Positions 1-6,113 of a stretch of DNA of 11,010 nt are shown piece by piece. The notes beneath the pieces were generated by a model. That model saw only the letters and a program-made list of their open reading frames with translations, was not told the origin of the DNA and ran no database searches. Source of the DNA: a bacterium (GTDB lineage Bacteria > Verrucomicrobiota > Verrucomicrobiia > Chthoniobacterales > Terrimicrobiaceae); the NCBI GenBank assembly GCA_009920585.1, contig RFZT01000054.1, positions 1 to 11,010 of the forward strand, in the 5' to 3' direction. The first letter of the stretch is position 1. The number at the start of each line of letters is the position of its first letter. A program made the position numbers and the translations under genes.

Positions 1-2
1 TA

Positions 3-725
3 GCCTGTCTTGCTGTTCTCAAAGAAAAATTCCCAGCTCTTGAGTTCGATGCTACGGCCGGGCTTTCGCTGGGTGAATTTACTGCCCACGCGGCGGCAGG
101 GACTTTTGATTTTGAGACGGGGCTTCGCCTTGTGGACAAACGCGCAAGGGCTATGCAGGCCGCTTGCGAGTCTTCTCAGGGTGGTATGGCGGCTATCATT
201 GGTGGTGAAGAGGATCGGGTACGCGAACTCGCGGCCGCTACCGATGTGGATGTGGCCAATATCAATGCCCCTGGCCAGATCGTGCTGTCAGGCGAGTCAG
301 CTAAAATTGTGTTGGCAGTCGGTTTGGCGAAGGACTACAGCGCCCGCAAAGCCGTCGAGCTCACTGTTGCTGGGGCCTTCCACTCGCGCCTCATGGAGCC
401 AGCCTACCAATCGCTTTCCGCCGCCCTTGCTGAAACTCATATGGATACGCCCCGTGTCCCTGTCGTCTGCAATGTCGATGCGGTTGCTGTTCACGACGCC
501 GAGACGATCCGTCGCACATTAGCGGATCAAGTCACTGGAAGTGTGTGCTGGTCACAGAGTGTCGAATACCTCATCGACCAACTGCACATTTCGCGATTTT
601 TGGAACTCGGCCCCGGCGGTGTTTTAGCCGGTTTGGTGGGACGAATCCGCAAAGGAACGCCCATCGCGTCGATTTCCAATGCGGCTACGCTCGAGCAGGC
701 TCTGGCTTTCCTCGCAGAGGAATAA
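3..725 (+). CDS. fabD: Malonyl-CoA:ACP transacylase FabD, 5'-truncated by the window edge
   Basis: Moves malonyl from CoA to acyl carrier protein, the entry step of type II fatty-acid synthesis in the cytosol. The frame is open from the first bases, so the true start lies upstream; 240 residues are visible of a family usually near 300-310. The nucleophile elbow reads GLSLGEFTA, with the catalytic Ser codon at 66-68; Leu replaces the more common His before this Ser, a variant I know from other FabD proteins. The KRARAM segment supplies the carboxylate-binding Arg, NAPGQIVLSG is the conserved middle motif, and GAFHSRLM carries the catalytic His (codon 381-383). The Ser-His spacing of 105 residues is close to E. 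coli FabD. It ends TAA at 723-725, 12 bases from the convergent prc gene. No operon partner is visible downstream; any fab neighbours would lie to the left. Identification is firm. Confidence 0.95.
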   Translation, partial: ACLAVLKEKFPALEFDATAGLSLGEFTAHAAAGTFDFETGLRLVDKRARAMQAACESSQGGMAAIIGGEEDRVRELAAATDVDVANINAPGQIVLSGESAKIVLAVGLAKDYSARKAVELTVAGAFHSRLMEPAYQSLSAALAETHMDTPRVPVVCNVDAVAVHDAETIRRTLADQVTGSVCWSQSVEYLIDQLHISRFLELGPGGVLAGLVGRIRKGTPIASISNAATLEQALAFLAEE

Positions 726-737
726 GTTTAGGGCTTT

Positions 738-2963
738 TTAGGGCTTGGGTTCAGCTGATACCTCTTGAGCCTTCGTAGTGCTGACGGTTTTACCCAATCC
801 GCTGAAATCAATCAGATCCGAGATGATGCGAACGGCCTCGTTGCGTATCGGGTCGGGTTCGGGCAATTTTTGCTCCGTCTTTTTGCCGTCTTCTGTTTCT
901 TCAGGATCTTCTTCGTTGTATTTTTTGTCACGGTTGCGTTCGTAGGCAACAACCTCTAGATCCTCTCGGTGGTTCTTCACATCATCGAGGGTGACTTGCC
1001 GAACCTTGGCGTTAATGATCGGACCACGCGCGAGACGCTCCTCTTTGCGCGATTCTTTACGTGACTTTTCATCTGCGATTTCCTGACGGCGGATTTTCTC
1101 GTTAGTGCTGATGGAGTTTTTTTCGATGCGCTCGCGAAGGCGTCGCATATCTTCGTTCACATAGACAAACTCAGGGTCTTCGCTGATGCGTTTTTGCGAG
1201 CGGTTGCGCATTTCTTCGAGAAATAAATTCTCGCCATTTGTATTGCTGGCAAGAATCACGGGAGCCACCTCGTCATAGGGAAGGCGGTTTTTGAGTGAAT
1301 CTTCGCCGATCTCGGGGTTGTCGGTGCGTGAGGGGAGGACGATGTCGGATTTCACCCCTTGGGATTGTGTTGATCCGCCGCGAATGCGGTAAAACTTTTG
1401 GATCGTCAATTTGAGCGCGCCTGCTTGCGGGCGTTCGGTATTAAAAAACGGAAGCGCGGCTGCAGACTTGTCGAGTTCCACGACTGTCTGCACGGTGCCT
1501 TTACCAAAACTCTGCTCGTCACCGACGATGACGGCGCGACCGTAGTCTTGAAGAGCCGCTGCAAAAATTTCACTCGCTGATGCGCTCAGGCGATTCATCA
1601 GGACGATCATTGGTCCGGTGTAGGAAATCTCGGGATTTTTATCGCTGCTGACCGTGATTTTTCCGCTCGGGTCCTTGGCTTGAACGACAGGTCCCTTAGG
1701 GATGAAAAGGCCCGTGAGATTGATTGCTTCTTCAAGAGAGCCTCCCCCATCTCTTCGTAGATCCATCACCAGACCTTCGATGCCTTCTTTCTTGAGCCGC
1801 TCTAGGAGAGCATCGACATCGGCTGTGGTGCTCTTTGGTGTGCCATCGCCGCTCATGTTTGCGTAAAACGAGGGCAATGTGATCCAGCCGATGCGTGAGA
1901 TTTTGCCGTCGGGGGCGGTGACATCGAGAACTTCGGCTTTGGCTTCCGAATCCTTGAGTTTCACTTCCTCGCGAGTGATATCCACGATGGAGCGTTTCGA
2001 GGGATCATCCGCATCGGATGGGATGACCTGCAAACGGACGAGGGTGCCTTTTTTGCCACGGATTTTTTCGACTACCTTGTCGAGTTTCATATCCACGACA
2101 TCGACAAAGTCCTCTTGGTCCTGAGCGACAGCAACGATGCGGTCGCTCACCTTTAGTCGCGCATCCCTATCAGCAGGCCCACCGGGGACGATTTCGCGGA
2201 TTTTGACATAACCATCTTCGGAGGTGAGGACAGCTCCAATTCCAACTAGCGACAGCTTCATTGAAATTTGGAAATTCTCCATATCACTTGGGCTGAGGTA
2301 ATCGGAGTGAGGGTCATAGCTTTGAGCCAGCGAATTGAGGAAGACCTTGAGTACGTCATCGCCTTCCATTTCACGCACATTGCGAAGGGCCTGATCGTAG
2401 CGGCGGATGACGGTTTCCTTTGGCGGGCGGAGTTTGAATTCGTTTAAGTGCTCTTGAAGAAGTTCGGCCTCGACGCGGGCCTTCCATATTTTATCAGCCT
2501 CCGCGAGATTTTTTGGCCAAGGGGACTTCTGGCGGTTCAGTTCCACATTTTGGTTGTCCTTAAAATCGTAATTTTTCTCAGCGAGTTTTTTGTTGCTCGC
2601 GACACGATTCTCCACGCGCATTTTGAAACGAGTAAAAATCTCGTGAGGGGGTTCCATATTTCCTCTCAGAATGGACTGATCGAGACTGGCGGAGTATTTT
2701 TTCGAGAACTCATCCACATCCTCTTGAGTGAAGTAGAGTTTGTTGTAGTCGAGTTGCTCGAGGTAGGTGTTGAGTAGCCTTGCCGACATTTCTTTGTCGA
2801 GGGGTTGGCGGGTGTAGTGCGCCTGTTGAAGCCAATTAGCGACCGCTAGAGCGACCTGCCCTTCATCGGCGGCGTCGGACTTTTTGGCGGCGCGAAGCGG
2901 CAAAGTGGCTGTGGCCATCGCAAGGAGAAGGGCCACGACGGCAGATTTTGTGATATTCGACAT
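738..2963 (-). CDS. prc: C-terminal processing (tail-specific) protease, Prc/Tsp type, peptidase S41
   Basis: Periplasmic serine protease of the Ser-Lys dyad type that trims or degrades proteins from their C-termini. I chose the ATG at 2963 (741 aa) because it opens directly into a signal peptide (Lys6, then a hydrophobic stretch through about residue 22, ALA-type end near LRAA); an in-frame ATG 23 codons earlier overlaps the start of the divergent hydrolase gene and is unlikely. Domains in order: N-terminal helical region about 35-230 with YDPHSDYLSP at 216-225; PDZ about 236-315 (GIGAVL, GGPADR, SDRI); S41 catalytic domain about 350-545 with DLRRDGGGSLEEA at 401-413, SASASEIFAAA with probable nucleophile Ser462, and SFGKGTVQ with Lys488; charged C-terminal DUF3340-like region about 560-700, rich in Lys, Glu and Arg. 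Length and domain order fit the long Prc subfamily rather than the short CtpA type. Single-gene unit; no Shine-Dalgarno seen. Confidence 0.95.
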   Translation of the reverse strand: MSNITKSAVVALLLAMATATLPLRAAKKSDAADEGQVALAVANWLQQAHYTRQPLDKEMSARLLNTYLEQLDYNKLYFTQEDVDEFSKKYSASLDQSILRGNMEPPHEIFTRFKMRVENRVASNKKLAEKNYDFKDNQNVELNRQKSPWPKNLAEADKIWKARVEAELLQEHLNEFKLRPPKETVIRRYDQALRNVREMEGDDVLKVFLNSLAQSYDPHSDYLSPSDMENFQISMKLSLVGIGAVLTSEDGYVKIREIVPGGPADRDARLKVSDRIVAVAQDQEDFVDVVDMKLDKVVEKIRGKKGTLVRLQVIPSDADDPSKRSIVDITREEVKLKDSEAKAEVLDVTAPDGKISRIGWITLPSFYANMSGDGTPKSTTADVDALLERLKKEGIEGLVMDLRRDGGGSLEEAINLTGLFIPKGPVVQAKDPSGKITVSSDKNPEISYTGPMIVLMNRLSASASEIFAAALQDYGRAVIVGDEQSFGKGTVQTVVELDKSAAALPFFNTERPQAGALKLTIQKFYRIRGGSTQSQGVKSDIVLPSRTDNPEIGEDSLKNRLPYDEVAPVILASNTNGENLFLEEMRNRSQKRISEDPEFVYVNEDMRRLRERIEKNSISTNEKIRRQEIADEKSRKESRKEERLARGPIINAKVRQVTLDDVKNHREDLEVVAYERNRDKKYNEEDPEETEDGKKTEQKLPEPDPIRNEAVRIISDLIDFSGLGKTVSTTKAQEVSAEPKP

Positions 2964-3030
2964 GGTATTAAATAAGACTTTGCAGAGAATCTGAGAAAAA
3001 TCAAACTTCACCGCTATCTTTCTGACCACC
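2964..3030. promoter_or_regulatory. Divergent intergenic region between prc and the MBL-fold hydrolase
   Basis: Sixty-seven bases separate the prc start (2963, minus) from the hydrolase start (3031, plus), so both promoters must sit here or inside the neighbouring gene. The stretch is A/T-rich, but I cannot pick a convincing -35/-10 pair. Neither start has a GGAG-like ribosome site, as for most genes in this window. Confidence 0.45.
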
Positions 3031-3648
3031 ATGACCTCAATTCAGTTCAAAATTTTCACCGGAGGCGCACTTGCGACCAATGCCTATTTTCTTGAAACAC
3101 CTTCGGGCAATATCCTTTTCGATGCGCCACAAGAGGCTGATGGCCACTTCGCCTCTCAAAAAATCGACTGGCTTGTTCTCACTCACGGACACTTTGATCA
3201 TGTGATAGATGCGGGCAAAATCCAAGCTAGGCATGGTTGCAAGGTCGTCTGTCATCCAGATACCGTTCCAATGATTACGGATGGAGGCTTTTTCCAACGT
3301 CATGGATTTGACATACAGTACGATCCAGTCACTCCCGATATTCTCCTCGAAGAAGGTGAGACTAACTCCATCGCCGGTCAGCGAATCATCGCCCTGCATG
3401 TGCCCGGGCATTGCCCAGGCAGCCTTTGTTTTTATTTTCCAGAATCCGGCGATCTTATTGGTGGCGACGTTTTGTTTTGTGAGGGTGTGGGACGCTGGGA
3501 CCTGCCTGGCGGCGACGGACCGTTGCTCCTCGACGGTATTCGCAAAAAAATCTTCACTCTTGATCCTTCCACAGTGGTTTTTCCCGGTCACGGGCCTTCG
3601 ACAACAGTGGGGCACGAACGGGCCAATAATCCTTATCTCACTGCGTAG
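3031..3648 (+). CDS. MBL-fold metallo-hydrolase, glyoxalase II-like (YcbL/GloC-type)
   Basis: Cytosolic metallo-beta-lactamase-fold hydrolase of 205 aa, with no signal peptide. The metal ligands are all present: THGHFDH at 51-57 (His52, His54, Asp56, His57), His127 in PGHCPGS, Asp146 in GGDVLF, and His187 in FPGHGPSTT. The order HxHxDH - GHxPGS - GGDxLF - GRxDLPGGD - PGHGP is that of short glyoxalase II-like proteins, which lack the C-terminal substrate domain of classical GloB. The likely reaction is thioester hydrolysis such as S-lactoylglutathione or a related thiol conjugate, but the natural substrate cannot be read from sequence. The ATG at 3031 gives the usual family N-terminus, with the beta strand leading to TNAYFLE. 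It is followed after 72 bases by the GspF-type gene on the same strand; co-transcription is possible but not supported by function. Confidence 0.92.
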   Translation: MTSIQFKIFTGGALATNAYFLETPSGNILFDAPQEADGHFASQKIDWLVLTHGHFDHVIDAGKIQARHGCKVVCHPDTVPMITDGGFFQRHGFDIQYDPVTPDILLEEGETNSIAGQRIIALHVPGHCPGSLCFYFPESGDLIGGDVLFCEGVGRWDLPGGDGPLLLDGIRKKIFTLDPSTVVFPGHGPSTTVGHERANNPYLTA

Positions 3649-3720
3649 GTGAAATTGCGCTATCGACAGTCTGTGACTAAATCGGTTATGTGCTGTATCT
3701 GACAACACAACTCTAAACCT
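3649..3720 (+). other. Short intergenic spacer, no clear signal
   Basis: The 72 bases between the hydrolase stop and the PilC/GspF start show no strong hairpin with a T-tract and no Shine-Dalgarno before 3721. The base composition would allow a promoter here, but no box stands out. Confidence 0.3.
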
Positions 3721-4998
3721 ATGCCTCGCTATAACTACGTTGCTCTTGACTCACGCGGACAGGAATCTTCAGGCGCCATTGATGCCGAATCCCAATCCGA
3801 CGCTGTCTCACAGTTGAGGCAGGCAGGCTACTTTCCAAAAAACATTACCGAGGAAGGAATGGGACCCAAGCCCAAGGTCGCCAAGGCTTCCGCTCCGGGA
3901 AAATCCGCTGCTCGCAAAGAAATCAAAATCAACATTCCTTTCCTCCAGAGGAAGACTATCAAGCCGCGGGTGTTGATGATTTTTACCCGCCAGTTGGCCA
4001 CGCTTATCGATGCAGGGTTGCCGTTGTTGCGCGGTCTGACTGTTCTTTCCAAGCAGGAACCAGATCCAGTCCTCAAGGGAGTGATTATCAATATCGCTGA
4101 GTCTGTTCAAGGCGGCGGTACCTTCTCGGAGAGTCTCGGCGGACACCCCCGCATCTTCAACAAACTTTACGTCAATATGGTGAAGGCCGGCGAACTTGGT
4201 GGCGTGCTTGAGGTCGTTCTCATGCGGTTGGCAGAGTTTCAGGAAAAGGCGCAGAAAATCAAAAACAAGGTTGTCTCGGCCATGTTTTACCCAGCGATCG
4301 TGCTTTTCATCGCCGTTGTGATTATGGGTTTCCTCCTCGTTTTCATCGTGCCTAAATTTGAGGCGATTTTTGCGGACATGTTGGGTGGCAAACCGCTTCC
4401 AGGGCTCACCCAGTTCGTGATCGCAACCAGCAACATCGTCAAAAACAACATTCTTATCATCCTAGGGGCGATTGTTGGGTTGGCTTTTCTCTATAAATTC
4501 GCTGCAAAGACCCCGAAGGGTAGCGCATTCATTGACGCTTTCATGCTTCGCGCTCCTATTTTTGGCGATCTCACTCGAAAAAGTGCCATCTCGCGCTTCA
4601 CCCGCACGTTGGGAACGCTTGTCACCAGCGGTGTTCCGATCCTTCAAGCGCTTAATATTACTCGTGATACCGCCGGTAATGCTATTATTGCCGAGGCGAT
4701 CACCCGTGTTCACGACAGCGTCAAGGAGGGTGAATCTATTGTCACCCCGTTGGAAGCCAGTAATGTATTTCCGCCTATGGTGATCAGTATGATCGATGTG
4801 GGCGAGGAGACAGGTCAACTCCCCGAGATGCTTCTAAAGATTGCTGAGGTCTATGACGACGAGGTAGATAATGCCGTTACGGGACTCACCTCGCTTCTTG
4901 AGCCTGTGATGATCGTTTTCCTCGCTGTCGTCGTAGGAACGATTGTTATCGCTCTCTTCATGCCGCTCATCAGCATCATTAGCGGGATGCAGCAGTAG
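3721..4998 (+). CDS. Type II secretion / type IV pilus inner-membrane platform protein, PilC/GspF family
   Basis: Polytopic inner-membrane platform that couples the cytosolic assembly ATPase to pilin or pseudopilin polymerisation. It is 425 aa, the usual family length. The N-terminus (MPRYNYVALDSRGQ, residues 1-14) and following small domain to about residue 45 are typical. A charged linker spans 46-80. Two T2SSF domains follow: about 85-212 (FTRQLATLIDAGLPLLRGL, KAGELGGVLEVVL) and about 290-415 (FTRTLGTLVTSGVPILQAL, DVGEETGQLPEML). Hydrophobic segments lie near 189-211, 243-260 and 393-418. The paired 'aGlpllrgL' and 'GE.(s/t)G.l' motifs are diagnostic. PilC and GspF cannot be told apart from the protein alone, so no symbol is given. 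The ATPase and retraction genes that often sit beside it are absent; the only pilus-like neighbour is the pseudopilin gene converging from the other strand. Confidence 0.95.
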   Translation: MPRYNYVALDSRGQESSGAIDAESQSDAVSQLRQAGYFPKNITEEGMGPKPKVAKASAPGKSAARKEIKINIPFLQRKTIKPRVLMIFTRQLATLIDAGLPLLRGLTVLSKQEPDPVLKGVIINIAESVQGGGTFSESLGGHPRIFNKLYVNMVKAGELGGVLEVVLMRLAEFQEKAQKIKNKVVSAMFYPAIVLFIAVVIMGFLLVFIVPKFEAIFADMLGGKPLPGLTQFVIATSNIVKNNILIILGAIVGLAFLYKFAAKTPKGSAFIDAFMLRAPIFGDLTRKSAISRFTRTLGTLVTSGVPILQALNITRDTAGNAIIAEAITRVHDSVKEGESIVTPLEASNVFPPMVISMIDVGEETGQLPEMLLKIAEVYDDEVDNAVTGLTSLLEPVMIVFLAVVVGTIVIALFMPLISIISGMQQ

Positions 4999-5014
4999 GA
5001 AAATGTAGCTGCCC

Positions 5015-5764
5015 TTATTTCAAAAAAAGTGAGCTTCCCGTGGGTGCAAAGCGACCGACGTTCGCGAGGGGGGCCCGATTGTCTCTTGTGGATTCATCCA
5101 TTGGAAGAAATCCGGCGTTTCCACTCGCGTAGGAGACCATGGCTTTGCCATTGTGTCGGAAGTGAACGGTCACTTCTTTTTCATCGATCCCATAAAATTC
5201 CTCCAGCATAGGGTTTTTGGACGAGGCGGGATTTTGGAAGGTATTGACTTGGGCTGAGGTAAAAAAAACAACAACTTTTGAAGGGTCCTGCAGTTGCAGT
5301 TGATGTTGACGTGCGGCGGTGCCAACCCACCCACCTCCAAGCAGCACATTGTACCCAGCCCCAATATATCCGTTTCGGTATTTTGGTTTAAAAGCATTTC
5401 CTCCTAGAGCGAAGCTGGGATCAGGACGAAGGGACTTATTGAGGTATCCGGCGAGAGGGCCTTTTGTAGCATCAAAGTTCCTTTGCCCCTCGGGTTTGTT
5501 TTTACTTGATAATGTCTCATACCCAAACCACCAAGTTGCTCCAAGGCCGTTAGCGGGATCGTTATTTTGAAGATAGGGCCAGTAGATATTGTTATTATCT
5601 GCAAGGTATGCCATGCCTCCAGCGGCGAGTTGGCGGATATTGTTGGCAGAGACTGCCAGAGAGGAAGAAGTGTAAACTTTGCGCGCTGCGGTCGCTGTGA
5701 TAATCGCCAGTATGGAGATGATGCTGATAACAATGAGCAGCTCAATCAAAGTGAAAGCATTCAT
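5015..5764 (-). CDS. Pseudopilin-like exported protein with prepilin N-terminal methylation signal
   Basis: A 249-aa protein starting at 5764 with MNAFTLIELLIVISIISILA, the type IV prepilin/pseudopilin signal: cleavage is expected before Phe4, Glu8 is the conserved +5 acid, and residues 4-22 form the membrane helix. Ala rather than Gly precedes the cleavage site, which I know as common in verrucomicrobial and planctomycetal members. The body has the usual NNIRQLAAGGMAYLADN helix (41-57) and a Gly/aromatic-rich middle. FRHNGKAMVSYASG at 202-215 aligns with the H-X9-DG motif, but with Ser214 in place of Asp. The frame is open upstream to 6034; a start at 5851 would give a 29-residue longer leader. 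I prefer 5764 because the longer frame reads through low-complexity repeats and non-conserved sequence. It converges on the PilC/GspF gene with a 16-base gap. Function beyond belonging to a type II secretion-like pilin set is unknown. Confidence 0.85.
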   Translation of the reverse strand: MNAFTLIELLIVISIISILAIITATAARKVYTSSSLAVSANNIRQLAAGGMAYLADNNNIYWPYLQNNDPANGLGATWWFGYETLSSKNKPEGQRNFDATKGPLAGYLNKSLRPDPSFALGGNAFKPKYRNGYIGAGYNVLLGGGWVGTAARQHQLQLQDPSKVVVFFTSAQVNTFQNPASSKNPMLEEFYGIDEKEVTVHFRHNGKAMVSYASGNAGFLPMDESTRDNRAPLANVGRFAPTGSSLFLK

Positions 5765-5881
5765 TCCGCTGGGGGAGGGGGGAGTTGGGACTCCCTGGTA
5801 TCGCTGCGCGTGACGGTGAATAATCCGTAAAAAACAGGTTTTCAAGAGCATCGCCACTACGTTTTCTGTCTGTCTTCGCGA

Positions 5882-5902
5882 TTCAAAAGAGCGCCTTTTG
5901 AA
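5882..5902. repeat. Perfect 8-bp inverted repeat with 5-base loop
   Basis: TTCAAAAG (5882-5889) and CTTTTGAA (5895-5902) are exact reverse complements around AGCGC. It lies 118-138 bases upstream of the preferred pseudopilin start and could be an operator or an RNA hairpin. There is no T-tract that would make it an intrinsic terminator. Confidence 0.6.
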
Positions 5903-5928
5903 GTCCAATAACCCCGAAAGAAGCAGAT

Positions 5929-5964
5929 TTAACCACAGAGGACACAGAGAGCACAGAGGGTTAG
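5929..5964. repeat. CACAGAG 9-bp tandem motif, dispersed-repeat type
   Basis: CACAGAG recurs at 5934-5940, 5943-5949 and 5952-5958, an exact 9-base period, and is flanked by TTAACC on the left and GGTTAG on the right, a five-base inverted pair. From memory, very similar 'accacagaggacacagag' strings are scattered through verrucomicrobial and planctomycetal genomes, where they create spurious ORFs; this is recollection, not a search result. Confidence 0.6.
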
Positions 5965-6037
5965 ATATTTGCAATTCAAAGAGTGGGCTCTGCTTTGTGG
6001 TGCCTGCTAAGCCCCGTAAATTATTCCTGTGCATCGT

Positions 6038-6061
6038 TTAAATCCTGTCATCCTCTCATAA
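6038..6061. repeat. ATCCTGTC-type short tandem motif
   Basis: ATCCTGTC is directly followed by ATCCTCTC, two eight-base units with one mismatch, in an A/T-rich context. It resembles the 'aatcctgtcatcctgt' dispersed strings seen in the same kinds of genomes as the CACAGAG motif. Two units only, so the call is weak. Confidence 0.35.
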
Positions 6062-6113
6062 ACCCCGTTTTCGGGCTAAAATGTGATCCTCTTGCTATCG
6101 AAAATCAGTTTAG

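Larger units (their letters stand above)
5765..6113. other. 349-base intergenic region upstream of the pseudopilin gene
   Basis: No conserved protein is encoded here; the open minus frame up to 6034 runs through repeats. It contains a perfect 8-bp inverted repeat (5882-5902), a three-unit CACAGAG tandem motif (5934-5960) and an ATCCTGTC-type motif near 6041-6057. The promoter of the pseudopilin gene should lie here, but I see no decisive -35/-10 pair. The C/T-rich stretch just before 5764 offers no Shine-Dalgarno. Confidence 0.6.

Noticed and set aside
727..750. Terminator between fabD and prc
   Set aside because: The TAGGGCTT copies there are direct rather than inverted repeats, so no stem forms.
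2964..3032. Upstream ATG for prc at 3032
   Set aside because: It adds 23 residues before the signal peptide and overlaps the start codon of the divergent hydrolase gene.
3037..3708. 223-residue minus-strand frame opposite the MBL-fold hydrolase
   Set aside because: Shadow of a gene with complete metal-binding motifs; its own translation shows no family pattern.
4989..5020. Hairpin GCAGC/GCTGC at the end of the PilC/GspF gene as terminator
   Set aside because: Five base pairs with a 13-base loop that includes the stop codon; too weak to annotate.
5765..6034. Ninety-codon N-terminal extension of the pseudopilin (open frame to 6034)
   Set aside because: It translates the CACAGAG repeat (as PLCSLCPLWLNL) and has no conserved features; the prepilin signal belongs at or very near the N-terminus.
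6059..6079. Hairpin CCCG-TTTT-CGGG as terminator of the Ig-repeat gene
   Set aside because: The stem is only four base pairs and no T-tract follows on the minus strand.
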